From JAVBKX01 sp031553835 (lineage in GTDB: Bacteria; Bacteroidota; Bacteroidia; Bacteroidales; Azobacteroidaceae): a DNA stretch of 64,000 nt. Below are positions 27,635 to 35,761 of this stretch, one piece after another. The notes beneath the pieces were generated by a model. That model did not search any database, was not told where the DNA came from, and saw nothing but the letters and a program-made list of their open reading frames with translations. Positions within the stretch are counted from its first letter, which is position 1; every line of letters begins with the position of its first letter. Both the position numbers and the translations under genes were made by a program. The stretch spans positions 94,693 through 158,692 of the forward strand of contig JAVBKX010000010.1 in the NCBI GenBank assembly GCA_031553835.1, written 5' to 3'.

Positions 27635-29800
27635 ATGAGATCTTGTCTGTTAACAACATTTTTATTGTCTCTCGTTTTAATGGCGAAAGCTGAAAATTAT
27701 TTGATTTCAACTCCCAATACCACTTTATTTCTGGAAGCAGAAAAAGGGAAATCACTTCATTTCCAGTATTACGGGACACGAATTTCGTCGCCACAAGAAG
27801 TATATCACAGCGAAACGGCTTTATGGAAAAATGCCTATCCACCTTTTGGAATCGAATGCACTAAAGAAGTCGCTATACAAGTGACTCATGCCGACGGTAA
27901 TATGTCGTTGGATTTATTATTTGATCAAATGACAAAAACCGAAGATGCTGATTCAGAAACCTGGAAATTCGTTTTATATGACCCCGTTTATCCCTTCAAT
28001 GTAACGCTTTGCTACAAAGCATTCAAAAAAGTCGATATTATAGAGGCTTGGACTGAGATTTCTCACAATGAGAAAAAACCGGTAACACTTTATCAATTTG
28101 CATCAGCATATATCCCTCTGAGACAAGGGAAAACCTGGCTTTCCAATTTGCATGGAACATGGACTACCGAAGCGATGCTTTCGGAAGAAGAACTGCTTCC
28201 GGGCGTGAAAATCATCAAAAATAAAGATGGCGTTCGTAACGGACAAGACGACAATCCTTGTTTTATGTTGTCATTCGGAAAAGAACCTGCTGAAAATACA
28301 GGGGCTACCTTGGGAGCGACATTAGCATGGAGCGGCAATTATGAGATCAAATTCGACACCGATTTTTCGCACAGGTCCCATTTATTTGCGGGCATTAATG
28401 AAGATGCATCTCAATATATTTTAATGCCTAAAGAAATTTTCCGGACTCCCGAACTGGCATTTACTTACAGTACCGAAGGCAAAGGAGGGGTCAGTCGCAA
28501 TTTCCATCGCTGGGCGCGTAATTACAAACTGGCGCATGGAAATCAGCAACGCGATATTTTGCTCAACAGTTGGGAAGGTGTTTATCTGAATGTCAACCAG
28601 GAAGTCATGAATCAAATGATGAAAGATTTTTCAGATTTAGGAGGCGAATTGTTTGTCATGGACGACGGATGGTTCGGCAACAAATATGCACGCAAAACCG
28701 ATTCTTCCGGTTTAGGAGACTGGGAGGTCGATCATGAAAAACTGCCGGGAGGAATTGAAAGCCTCATCGCATCGGCCAAGTCCCACAATCTGAAATTCGG
28801 TATCTGGATTGAGCCTGAAATGGTGAACAGCAAAAGTGAATTGTATGAAAAACATCCCAAATGGATCATTTGCCAGGACAACCGCACCCCGCACATGACA
28901 AGAGGCGGAACACAGCTGGTGCTCGATTTATCCAATCCCGAAGTGCAGGATTTCGTATTCGGAGTCGTTGACAATCTGCTGACTCAATATCCTGATATTG
29001 CTTATATCAAGTGGGATGCCAACATGGCTTTATTTAACTATGGATCTTATTATTTGCCCAAAGACAAACAATCGCATTTGTATATCGAATATCATCGCGG
29101 CTTGAATCAGGTATTGCAACGTATCCGTGCCAAATATCCGGATGTCGTAATGCAAGCCTGCGGTGGTGGTGGCGGCAAAATAAATTACGGATTTTTGCCG
29201 TATTACGATGAATTTTGGACAAGTGACAACACGGATGCTTTGCAACGAATATATATCCAATGGGGATTCTCTCATTTTTATCCTTCCATAGCCATGGCTG
29301 CACATGTCAGCGCGGAGAAAAATCACGCTACAGGACGAGTCACCCCGTTAAAATATCGTTTTGATGTCGCAATGTCGGGACGTTTAGGAATGGAACTTCA
29401 GCCCAAAGATATGTCGCCCGAAGACCTGGCTTTTTCAAAAAAAGCCATTGCCGCCTACAAAGAAATACGCCCCATTGTACAATCAGGCGACCAATACCGC
29501 CTCATTTCGCCCTATGAACAACAAGGCGTAGCTTCGTTGATGTATGTTACTGATGATAAAAAAGAGGCCGTTTTCTTCGTTTATAAAACAGAACATTTGC
29601 GTTACCAAATGACACCCCGGTTCAAAATGGCCGGACTGGATGCCGGAAAAACATACAAATTGCAGGAAGTAAATGCCGGCAACAACAACTTAAAACAAGA
29701 AGGAAAAACAGTAAGCGGCAAGTACCTGATGGAAGAAGGCATAGATTTGGATTTAGGGTCTGAGTACGCCAGCCAAGTAATTCGTTTAACAGCAATATAA
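27635..29800 (+). CDS. glycoside hydrolase family 36 alpha-galactosidase
   Basis: 721 residues from ATG 27635, chosen because it begins a clean signal peptide (MRSCLLTTFLLSLVLMAKA); the frame is open a little further upstream from a TTG. An N-terminal beta-supersandwich precedes a (beta/alpha)8 barrel with LFVMDDGWFG and FGIWIEPEMVN. The nucleophile Asp461 lies in IKWDANM, and the acid/base Asp531 in WTSDNTDALQR. These are the GH36 retaining alpha-galactosidase motifs, and all are intact. It would release terminal alpha-linked galactose in the periplasm. It is the last gene of the four-gene plus-strand operon, 45 bases after GH95, facing the GH76 gene end to end. Confidence 0.95.
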   Translation: MRSCLLTTFLLSLVLMAKAENYLISTPNTTLFLEAEKGKSLHFQYYGTRISSPQEVYHSETALWKNAYPPFGIECTKEVAIQVTHADGNMSLDLLFDQMTKTEDADSETWKFVLYDPVYPFNVTLCYKAFKKVDIIEAWTEISHNEKKPVTLYQFASAYIPLRQGKTWLSNLHGTWTTEAMLSEEELLPGVKIIKNKDGVRNGQDDNPCFMLSFGKEPAENTGATLGATLAWSGNYEIKFDTDFSHRSHLFAGINEDASQYILMPKEIFRTPELAFTYSTEGKGGVSRNFHRWARNYKLAHGNQQRDILLNSWEGVYLNVNQEVMNQMMKDFSDLGGELFVMDDGWFGNKYARKTDSSGLGDWEVDHEKLPGGIESLIASAKSHNLKFGIWIEPEMVNSKSELYEKHPKWIICQDNRTPHMTRGGTQLVLDLSNPEVQDFVFGVVDNLLTQYPDIAYIKWDANMALFNYGSYYLPKDKQSHLYIEYHRGLNQVLQRIRAKYPDVVMQACGGGGGKINYGFLPYYDEFWTSDNTDALQRIYIQWGFSHFYPSIAMAAHVSAEKNHATGRVTPLKYRFDVAMSGRLGMELQPKDMSPEDLAFSKKAIAAYKEIRPIVQSGDQYRLISPYEQQGVASLMYVTDDKKEAVFFVYKTEHLRYQMTPRFKMAGLDAGKTYKLQEVNAGNNNLKQEGKTVSGKYLMEEGIDLDLGSEYASQVIRLTAI

Positions 29801-29823
29801 ACCGCGATGCAATAGGTGCCTGT

Positions 29824-32409
29824 TTATTTATGCAGGTATTTTAATGTATATTGATGTCCTCCATTTTCCTTGACCCGGATGAGATAAATTCCTGATTTTA
29901 AAACGGCAGAACAGGAAGTCTCATCCAAGGTCATGGTTTGAACCTCTTTCCCCATAATATCGAAAACAGTAATGGCAGCCGTGCATTGTGCTGCGATAAC
30001 AATACTTCCATTACCGGAAGAAACAGTTACTTCAGGCATTTTTTCAGACACATCTTCAATACTCAAAGGCGCTGGCACCGAAACAATACAGGTCGATTCT
30101 TTCCCGGCACTAAAGCCGTCAGTCGCCGTGATGGCCGTTATAGTCACATCTCCGCCATTCAGCGCTGTCACAAGTCCGCCTTCATCAACCGTTACTTTCG
30201 AAGGATCGCCTGTCTTAAAGGAAATGGTTTTACCCGGAATAATCGAAACAGCTTTCAACTGATATGTTTTTCCTATTTTCAAAGACAATGTCTGAGGCAA
30301 TTCCACAATCATATCCACATCAACAGGCAGCTCCTGATATTGGAATACAGGAAAACCATCCGCCTCTATTTTCCATACAGATTCCATATTCCATGACAAA
30401 CTCTCATAAAATGATTTGGTTTTCAAATCCGCCAAAGACTTACTCCCGCCATGTTTCAAATTTGGGCCTACGCTGTAATTGTTGACAGAGATGGGCATTC
30501 CATTCATTTTCGATTTATCGTACCCATAATTATTGATCAGTTTAGTCACATTTAGCCGGCCCCCATCATTTGCTAAAATACGATATGCATTTCCTCCCTT
30601 AATATTGCAAGCCATTGATACATTATTTTCCACAATATTATTGATTCCACCATCGATCAAGGAAAGAATTCCTCCCGCATTGGAACTTTGCGATACAATC
30701 AACCCCACAAAATATGAATTTTTAAGTGTCAGGTCTTTAGTTGTTCCCAAAATTCCACCCACCTGAGTTGCCCGCGTTTTCACCGATGTGTAGGCATAGC
30801 AATTCATCAATGTGGATGGCCCTCCGTCCGAATCGGCTCCTCCGGCAATACTACCAACATGATCATTGCCTTCCACATAACCCGCAACATAACATTGATC
30901 GATCACAGTTCCGCTTACACGTCCTGCCACAGCGCCTACATCATTTTGTCCGATAACGGAAACATTCTCCAAACCCACATTTTTGATAATCGCCGTTTTT
31001 GCATATCCGAACAAGCCTACGCGATTGGCGCCGGAGTTCCTGCATTTTAGATTTTTAATTACTTTACCATTACCATCGAATATCCCAAAAAAAGGGTTAT
31101 TATCATTTCCTACCGGCGTCCAATCCCGGGTCAATACAATGTCATTCGACAAGATATAATGTCCTCCCAAATTCTGCGCCATTGCTTTCAATCCTGCTTC
31201 TGTCTTAATCATTACCGGAGAAGACACCGGAACCGGCGTTGCATCTCCCTCCGGAGGACAAATTTGCATCAATGCAGGAATACCGGATGCATCATAACAG
31301 GAAATCGCAACAGACGGAGGAAATACTGTAGTAAATTGCTTATGAGTCAGTTTTCTTTCTGCATCTCTATTGTTCCAGCCGGCATTAATATTCATTCTAA
31401 GCCAAGGCAAATATTCCGGTTTATTGCCATCTTCAATCAACCGGATAATGTATTGTGCAAAAATCGCATGATAGACACCCTGTTCCTCACCCAATTCAAA
31501 GGGCAAGATTCCATTGGGTTTCGACATTGTATTTTTGGTATAATCGGCGGCTAATGCAGCGTCATTCAGGTATTGCAGTTCCTTTGTTTCGTTGTACAAC
31601 AACATGGCAGCGCCAATACAAGTAGCCTGATTATATGTATGCATTTTCCAATGGGGATTTCCTGTACCATGTTTACTATCAGCCACTCTTCCGGATGTAA
31701 GGTCAAATAAATTATTGCGCGCCCAGGTATATACTTCTTTCGCTTTATTCAAATAATCGGCATTATGAGTAGCATTATAAAGGGTCATTGCCGCAACGAC
31801 TGTAGGATAATTGATGCACGACATTTTTCCGGCATCCGGTTTATCAGGGTATTGAAACATCCAAAACATGCCGCCGTCAACCGGATCATACGAACCAATA
31901 TCACCTGCCACAGTCGAACCTGACCATATCCGTTCAAATCCGGATATAGAAAAATCCAAATATTCTTGTTTGCCGGTTAGCTCATACGCGCGGGCCAAAG
32001 AAATAACCCACCACATAATATCGTCATAAATAAACCAGATTTCTTTATTATCCCAATTATATTTGTCATATTGAGTATATCCTCCCTGATAAATATCTTC
32101 AATAAGTTGCAAATACCGAGGATCGTTCGTACGCTTGTAAGCGTTCATAATCATGTCCCAGTAAACCGCCTGAGTCCAGATAGCGCCTAATTTTGCAGGC
32201 TTGTCAGTATCCCGGTAATACAATTTTCGCACCGGATCGAGTAAATGTGTATTAAACGCATCAATAGCATCGGTCGCATCTTGAGATGAGAACGTGCTCT
32301 CTTCAACAGCCTTCTTTAAGGTAATCGGCGACACAGCATTTTCAGCATGGGAAAAGTTTGGCAACAACACTACTAACCACAACACAAATAAGGAACAAAG
32401 TTTATTCAT
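29824..32409 (-). CDS. GH76 alpha-1,6-mannanase-like enzyme with GLUG repeats, Big_2 domain and T9SS sorting domain
   Basis: 861 residues in four modules after a signal peptide (to SHAE). The GH76 domain spans about 30-390, with paired catalytic Asp129-Asp130 in IYDDIMWWV and HTYNQATCIGAAMLLY. GLUG-type repeats run from about 410 to 640, marked by GTVIDQCYVAG and GGILGTT. A bacterial Ig-like (Big_2) domain covers about 690-775 (KTYQLKAVSIIPG). The last 70 residues form a T9SS sorting domain (ITVFDIMGKEVQT, LKSGIYLIRV). GH76 endo-enzymes cut alpha-1,6-mannan backbones. The sorting domain implies surface export, so it would be the outer depolymerase feeding periplasmic GH92 enzymes. It stands alone on the minus strand, divergent from GH29. 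Confidence 0.92.
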   Translation of the reverse strand: MNKLCSLFVLWLVVLLPNFSHAENAVSPITLKKAVEESTFSSQDATDAIDAFNTHLLDPVRKLYYRDTDKPAKLGAIWTQAVYWDMIMNAYKRTNDPRYLQLIEDIYQGGYTQYDKYNWDNKEIWFIYDDIMWWVISLARAYELTGKQEYLDFSISGFERIWSGSTVAGDIGSYDPVDGGMFWMFQYPDKPDAGKMSCINYPTVVAAMTLYNATHNADYLNKAKEVYTWARNNLFDLTSGRVADSKHGTGNPHWKMHTYNQATCIGAAMLLYNETKELQYLNDAALAADYTKNTMSKPNGILPFELGEEQGVYHAIFAQYIIRLIEDGNKPEYLPWLRMNINAGWNNRDAERKLTHKQFTTVFPPSVAISCYDASGIPALMQICPPEGDATPVPVSSPVMIKTEAGLKAMAQNLGGHYILSNDIVLTRDWTPVGNDNNPFFGIFDGNGKVIKNLKCRNSGANRVGLFGYAKTAIIKNVGLENVSVIGQNDVGAVAGRVSGTVIDQCYVAGYVEGNDHVGSIAGGADSDGGPSTLMNCYAYTSVKTRATQVGGILGTTKDLTLKNSYFVGLIVSQSSNAGGILSLIDGGINNIVENNVSMACNIKGGNAYRILANDGGRLNVTKLINNYGYDKSKMNGMPISVNNYSVGPNLKHGGSKSLADLKTKSFYESLSWNMESVWKIEADGFPVFQYQELPVDVDMIVELPQTLSLKIGKTYQLKAVSIIPGKTISFKTGDPSKVTVDEGGLVTALNGGDVTITAITATDGFSAGKESTCIVSVPAPLSIEDVSEKMPEVTVSSGNGSIVIAAQCTAAITVFDIMGKEVQTMTLDETSCSAVLKSGIYLIRVKENGGHQYTLKYLHK

Positions 32410-32429
32410 AATTTATCCAATTTAGTATG

Positions 32430-32437
32430 CAAAAATA
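32430..32437 (-). promoter_or_regulatory. -7 element of the GH76 gene
   Basis: On the minus strand this reads TATTTTTG, matching TAnnTTTG, about 20 bases before the GH76 ATG at 32409. No convincing -33 element is seen. Confidence 0.4.
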
Positions 32438-32460
32438 ATAAATTTATCAATACGCCCTGT

Positions 32461-32486
32461 TTTAGCACATTTGTTCTATTTTTTGC
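32461..32486 (+). promoter_or_regulatory. 26-base element shared with the HTCS upstream region (candidate HTCS operator)
   Basis: This element matches the reverse complement of 42233-42258 at 23 of 26 positions, including ACATTTGT and CTATTTTTTGC. It lies in the GH76/GH29 divergent region, 83 bases before the GH29 start and 52 bases before the GH76 start. It has the same orientation to GH29 as the other copy has to the HTCS gene. A direct binding site for the AraC-type output domain of that HTCS is inferred. Confidence 0.6.
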
Positions 32487-32569
32487 CCCAATAAAATTTT
32501 CGGAATTCAAATAAAAATCCTTATTTTGCCAATCATAAACAAATTCATTACTATACAAATATTCTAATC

Positions 32570-33901
32570 ATGAAAAAAACGATTATTTCCACCGTTCTTA
32601 CTTTGTTCTGTGCAATGCTTTTCGCACAACAAACGTATGCGCCAACCAAAGAAAATCTTGAAGCCCGCGCTGAATTTGAAAAAGCCCGCTTCGGTATGTT
32701 TATCCATTGGGGAGTATCCAGCACACTCTGTGATGGCGAATGGGTAATGGACAGCCGTCAAATCCCGATCTTCGATTACTCTAAGCTGATCCATTTTTTT
32801 GATCCGGAAGAATTTGATGCGGCCGCATGGGTAAATACTGCCAAACAAGCCGGAATGAAATACATTACTTTTGTCACCCGGCATCACGACAGTTTCAGCA
32901 ATTGGGACACTAAACAATCGGATTGGAAAATTACAAAAACGCGTTATGGCAAAGACGTTCTGAAAATGCTTGCCGACGAATGCCAAAAACAAGGCATCAA
33001 ATTATGCCTGTATTATTCTTTGGTCGATTGGTATCGATCAGATTATCAATGGGAAACAGGCAGAACAGGAAAAAGTTCCGGCAGAACGGAAAAAAGTGAC
33101 TGGTCTTCATACATTCATTTTATGAAAGCGCAATTAACCGAGCTCCTGACTAATTATGGCCCCATTACTGCTATTTGGTTCGACGGACATTGGGATCAGA
33201 CTGCTCACGACAACCGGACAGATCCGACGGCGAATGTCAACTGGCATTACGATGAAATATACGGGCTGATTCATCAATTGCAACCGCAATGTTTAGTAGC
33301 AAACAATCACCATTTGTCCCCATTTCCAGGAGAAGATTTCCAGATTTTTGAAAAAGACCTGCCGGGTGAAAACCAAGCCGGATTCAGCGGGCAAGCGGTT
33401 TCGGGACAATTACCGTTGGAAACGTGCGCCACCATTGGGTATTCCTGGGGATACAACATCAAAGACAACGGTTATCAATCGACCAAAGAATTGATTCACT
33501 TACTGGTTCGTGCAGCCGGTTATGGCGGTAATTTATTGTTGAACACCGGTCCGATGCCAAATGGAAAAATCCAACCCGAACATATTGAACGTCTTACCCA
33601 AATGGGCGACTGGATGAATCGCTACGGAAATACGATTTACGAAACAAAAGGCGGATTTATTCGTCCTCAGAGCTGGGGAGCGATCACTCAAAAAGGCCAT
33701 ATTTATTACATCCATATCCTGAAGAAAGAAAGTGATAATCTCACATTAGCATTTCCTCAAAACATAAAATCCGCTCGCCTGTTAAATGCGGGTCAGAAAG
33801 TGGTTTGGAAACAAGACAAAAAAACGAAACAAGTCACTTTTGATTTAAATATTCCAATAGACGAAATCGACACCATCATTGAAGTTATTACAAAAAATTA
33901 A
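32570..33901 (+). CDS. glycoside hydrolase family 29 alpha-L-fucosidase
   Basis: 443 residues with a signal peptide (MKKTIISTVLTLFCAMLFA). The (beta/alpha)8 barrel begins with KARFGMFIHWGVSS. VTRHHDSFSNWDT and the nucleophile Asp205 in IWFDGHWDQ are typical of GH29 retaining fucosidases. The usual acid/base cannot be located by eye because it varies among subfamilies. The protein is compact, ending soon after a short beta-sandwich. It would remove alpha-1,2/3/4/6 fucose in the periplasm. It begins the plus-strand group GH29-GH110-GH92. The first ATG fits the signal peptide and needs no change. Confidence 0.95.
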   Translation: MKKTIISTVLTLFCAMLFAQQTYAPTKENLEARAEFEKARFGMFIHWGVSSTLCDGEWVMDSRQIPIFDYSKLIHFFDPEEFDAAAWVNTAKQAGMKYITFVTRHHDSFSNWDTKQSDWKITKTRYGKDVLKMLADECQKQGIKLCLYYSLVDWYRSDYQWETGRTGKSSGRTEKSDWSSYIHFMKAQLTELLTNYGPITAIWFDGHWDQTAHDNRTDPTANVNWHYDEIYGLIHQLQPQCLVANNHHLSPFPGEDFQIFEKDLPGENQAGFSGQAVSGQLPLETCATIGYSWGYNIKDNGYQSTKELIHLLVRAAGYGGNLLLNTGPMPNGKIQPEHIERLTQMGDWMNRYGNTIYETKGGFIRPQSWGAITQKGHIYYIHILKKESDNLTLAFPQNIKSARLLNAGQKVVWKQDKKTKQVTFDLNIPIDEIDTIIEVITKN

Positions 33902-33910
33902 ATACAAAGG

Positions 33911-33954
33911 CACGAAGGCACAAAGAAATTGAAATGGAACTTTGTGCCTTCGTG
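33911..33954. repeat. 15-bp perfect hairpin between GH29 and GH110 genes
   Basis: Arms 33911-33925 (CACGAAGGCACAAAG) and 33940-33954 pair perfectly around a 14-base loop. It lies ten bases after the GH29 stop. It has no T-run, so it may be an mRNA-stabilising or processing hairpin, or a palindromic repeat, rather than a full terminator. Similar GACACAAAGACAC text occurs after the GH95-related gene near 25304. Confidence 0.7.
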
Positions 33955-33970
33955 TTTCAATACATCGAAT

Positions 33971-35707
33971 ATGAAAATTCTGTTTGCAACAATCCTGTTT
34001 CTCTATACAATCTGCCTTTCCGCTCAAACCATCTGTGTAACTGATTTTGGAGTACAACCCAACACATTTAAAGATGCTGTGGAAGGAGTACAATCGGCTA
34101 TCGATGCCTGTAAAAACAAACCGGGAGCTACCCTGGTATTTCCTCAGGGCCGTTACGATTTTTGGCCGGACAAAGCGGAAAAGCGGGAATATTTCATTTC
34201 CAATACCACGTCTGAAGAAGAATGTCCTTCGAAAATAAAGAATATAGGTTTATTATTTGAAAACATGAACGACCTGACCATCGAAGGCAACGGCTCTCTT
34301 TTTGTATTTCACGGGAAAATGATTACCTGGGCGCTGGATCATTGCGAAAACATAGAATTGAGAAACATGGCGATCGATTTTGAACGCCCTTCGATGTCGG
34401 AACTCACTTTTCAAATCGTTACTCCAGGTACGATCGAAGCCAATGTCCACCCCGATTCCCGATATGCCATTATAGACAATCACTTGTTTTGGTATGGAGA
34501 TAATTGGTTTGCCAACGAAAAAAATTATTTTTCCATTCTGACCGATACGCTTGAAGGAACCGAATTATACAGTTCATTTTCACCACTCAACGAAAGTAAG
34601 ATTACAGAGCTTGCCCCTTTCCGGTTAAAATTTGAAGGAAATTTCAACAACGTAAACTATCAATCCGGAAAAACGTTGACGATTCGCGATCACATCCGTG
34701 ATCATGTGGGAGCATTCGTCAATTTATCCAAAAACATACGATTAAATCAGGTTACGATGCACTACATGCACGGCTTGGGAATTGTCAGTCAGTTTTCAGA
34801 AAATCTGTCTTATTCCAACGTAAAAATCATTCCGTCAAGAAACAGAACCATCGCCGGTTTTGCCGATGGAATGCATTTTTCGGGATGTAAAGGTCATATC
34901 AAAGTGGATCACTGCCATTTTAAAGGGTTGCACGACGACCCGATGAATATACACGGTACTTTTCTGCGCATTACAGAAATACATTCCCCCACTCTGCTTA
35001 CAGTAAAATTCATGCATGGACAAACCTACGGATTTCCTGCTTTTTTTGAAAATGACACCATTGGATTTGTCCGGGCTGCATCCATTCAGACCAAAAGAAA
35101 GGCGATCGTAAAAAAGGCGAAATTGATTTCGGAACGGGAAATGCAGATCGAACTTTCAGCTCCACTTCCCAAAGGCATCGGTATCGGAGACTGTCTCGAA
35201 AACCTGACCTGGACGCCTTCACTTGAAGTTCGCAATTGCCGGTTTGAAATGACCAACACACGCGGACTGCTCATTACCACACCTAAAAAAGTAGTAGTAG
35301 AAAATAATCATTTTTACCGGACGGGAATGTATGCGATTCAAATTGCCTGCGATGCCGGAAGCTGGTATGAGTCGGGCGAAGTGACGGATGTGCTGATTCA
35401 AAACAATACATTCGAAGAATGTGGATATAACCGTCCTGCCGACAGCTACACTATTGCAATCAATCCCGAAAATCATGAAAAAGTAACAGGACATTATGTC
35501 CATCAAAACATCCGGATTATCAATAACACATTCAAGATTTTCGACGGTTTGATACTGAAAGCGAAAAGCACTGACGGTTTGCTGTTTGAAAACAATGCGA
35601 TCGAACATTCGTCATGGAATCCGCCATTGCAACACCGGGCTTTGGAAGAAAAAACGCCACTCCCATTTCAATTGGAAGATTGTATTCATACCAATATTCA
35701 AAAATAA
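33971..35707 (+). CDS. glycoside hydrolase family 110 exo-alpha-1,3-galactosidase
   Basis: 578 residues from ATG 33971, which starts a proper signal peptide (MKILFATILFLYTICLSAQ); the open frame extends 14 codons upstream through the hairpin and is not used. The mature protein opens with VTDFGVQPNTFKDAVEGVQS and continues as a right-handed parallel beta-helix. The GH110 hallmark GLHDDPMNIHG places adjacent Asp322 and Asp323 in the active site. GH110 enzymes are inverting alpha-1,3-galactosidases that remove the terminal galactose of blood-group B or linear alpha-Gal epitopes. Next to fucosidases this suggests such capped glycans. It lies 69 bases after GH29 and 54 before GH92. Confidence 0.92.
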   Translation: MKILFATILFLYTICLSAQTICVTDFGVQPNTFKDAVEGVQSAIDACKNKPGATLVFPQGRYDFWPDKAEKREYFISNTTSEEECPSKIKNIGLLFENMNDLTIEGNGSLFVFHGKMITWALDHCENIELRNMAIDFERPSMSELTFQIVTPGTIEANVHPDSRYAIIDNHLFWYGDNWFANEKNYFSILTDTLEGTELYSSFSPLNESKITELAPFRLKFEGNFNNVNYQSGKTLTIRDHIRDHVGAFVNLSKNIRLNQVTMHYMHGLGIVSQFSENLSYSNVKIIPSRNRTIAGFADGMHFSGCKGHIKVDHCHFKGLHDDPMNIHGTFLRITEIHSPTLLTVKFMHGQTYGFPAFFENDTIGFVRAASIQTKRKAIVKKAKLISEREMQIELSAPLPKGIGIGDCLENLTWTPSLEVRNCRFEMTNTRGLLITTPKKVVVENNHFYRTGMYAIQIACDAGSWYESGEVTDVLIQNNTFEECGYNRPADSYTIAINPENHEKVTGHYVHQNIRIINNTFKIFDGLILKAKSTDGLLFENNAIEHSSWNPPLQHRALEEKTPLPFQLEDCIHTNIQK

Positions 35708-35761
35708 TCTGGCAAAAAACGCAAGGTTTTGAGACAACCTCATTCAACTAAAAAATCCCAA

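Noticed and set aside
33929..33970. Upstream start for the GH110 gene
   Set aside because: It would pass through the hairpin at 33911-33954 and spoil the signal peptide that begins at ATG 33971.
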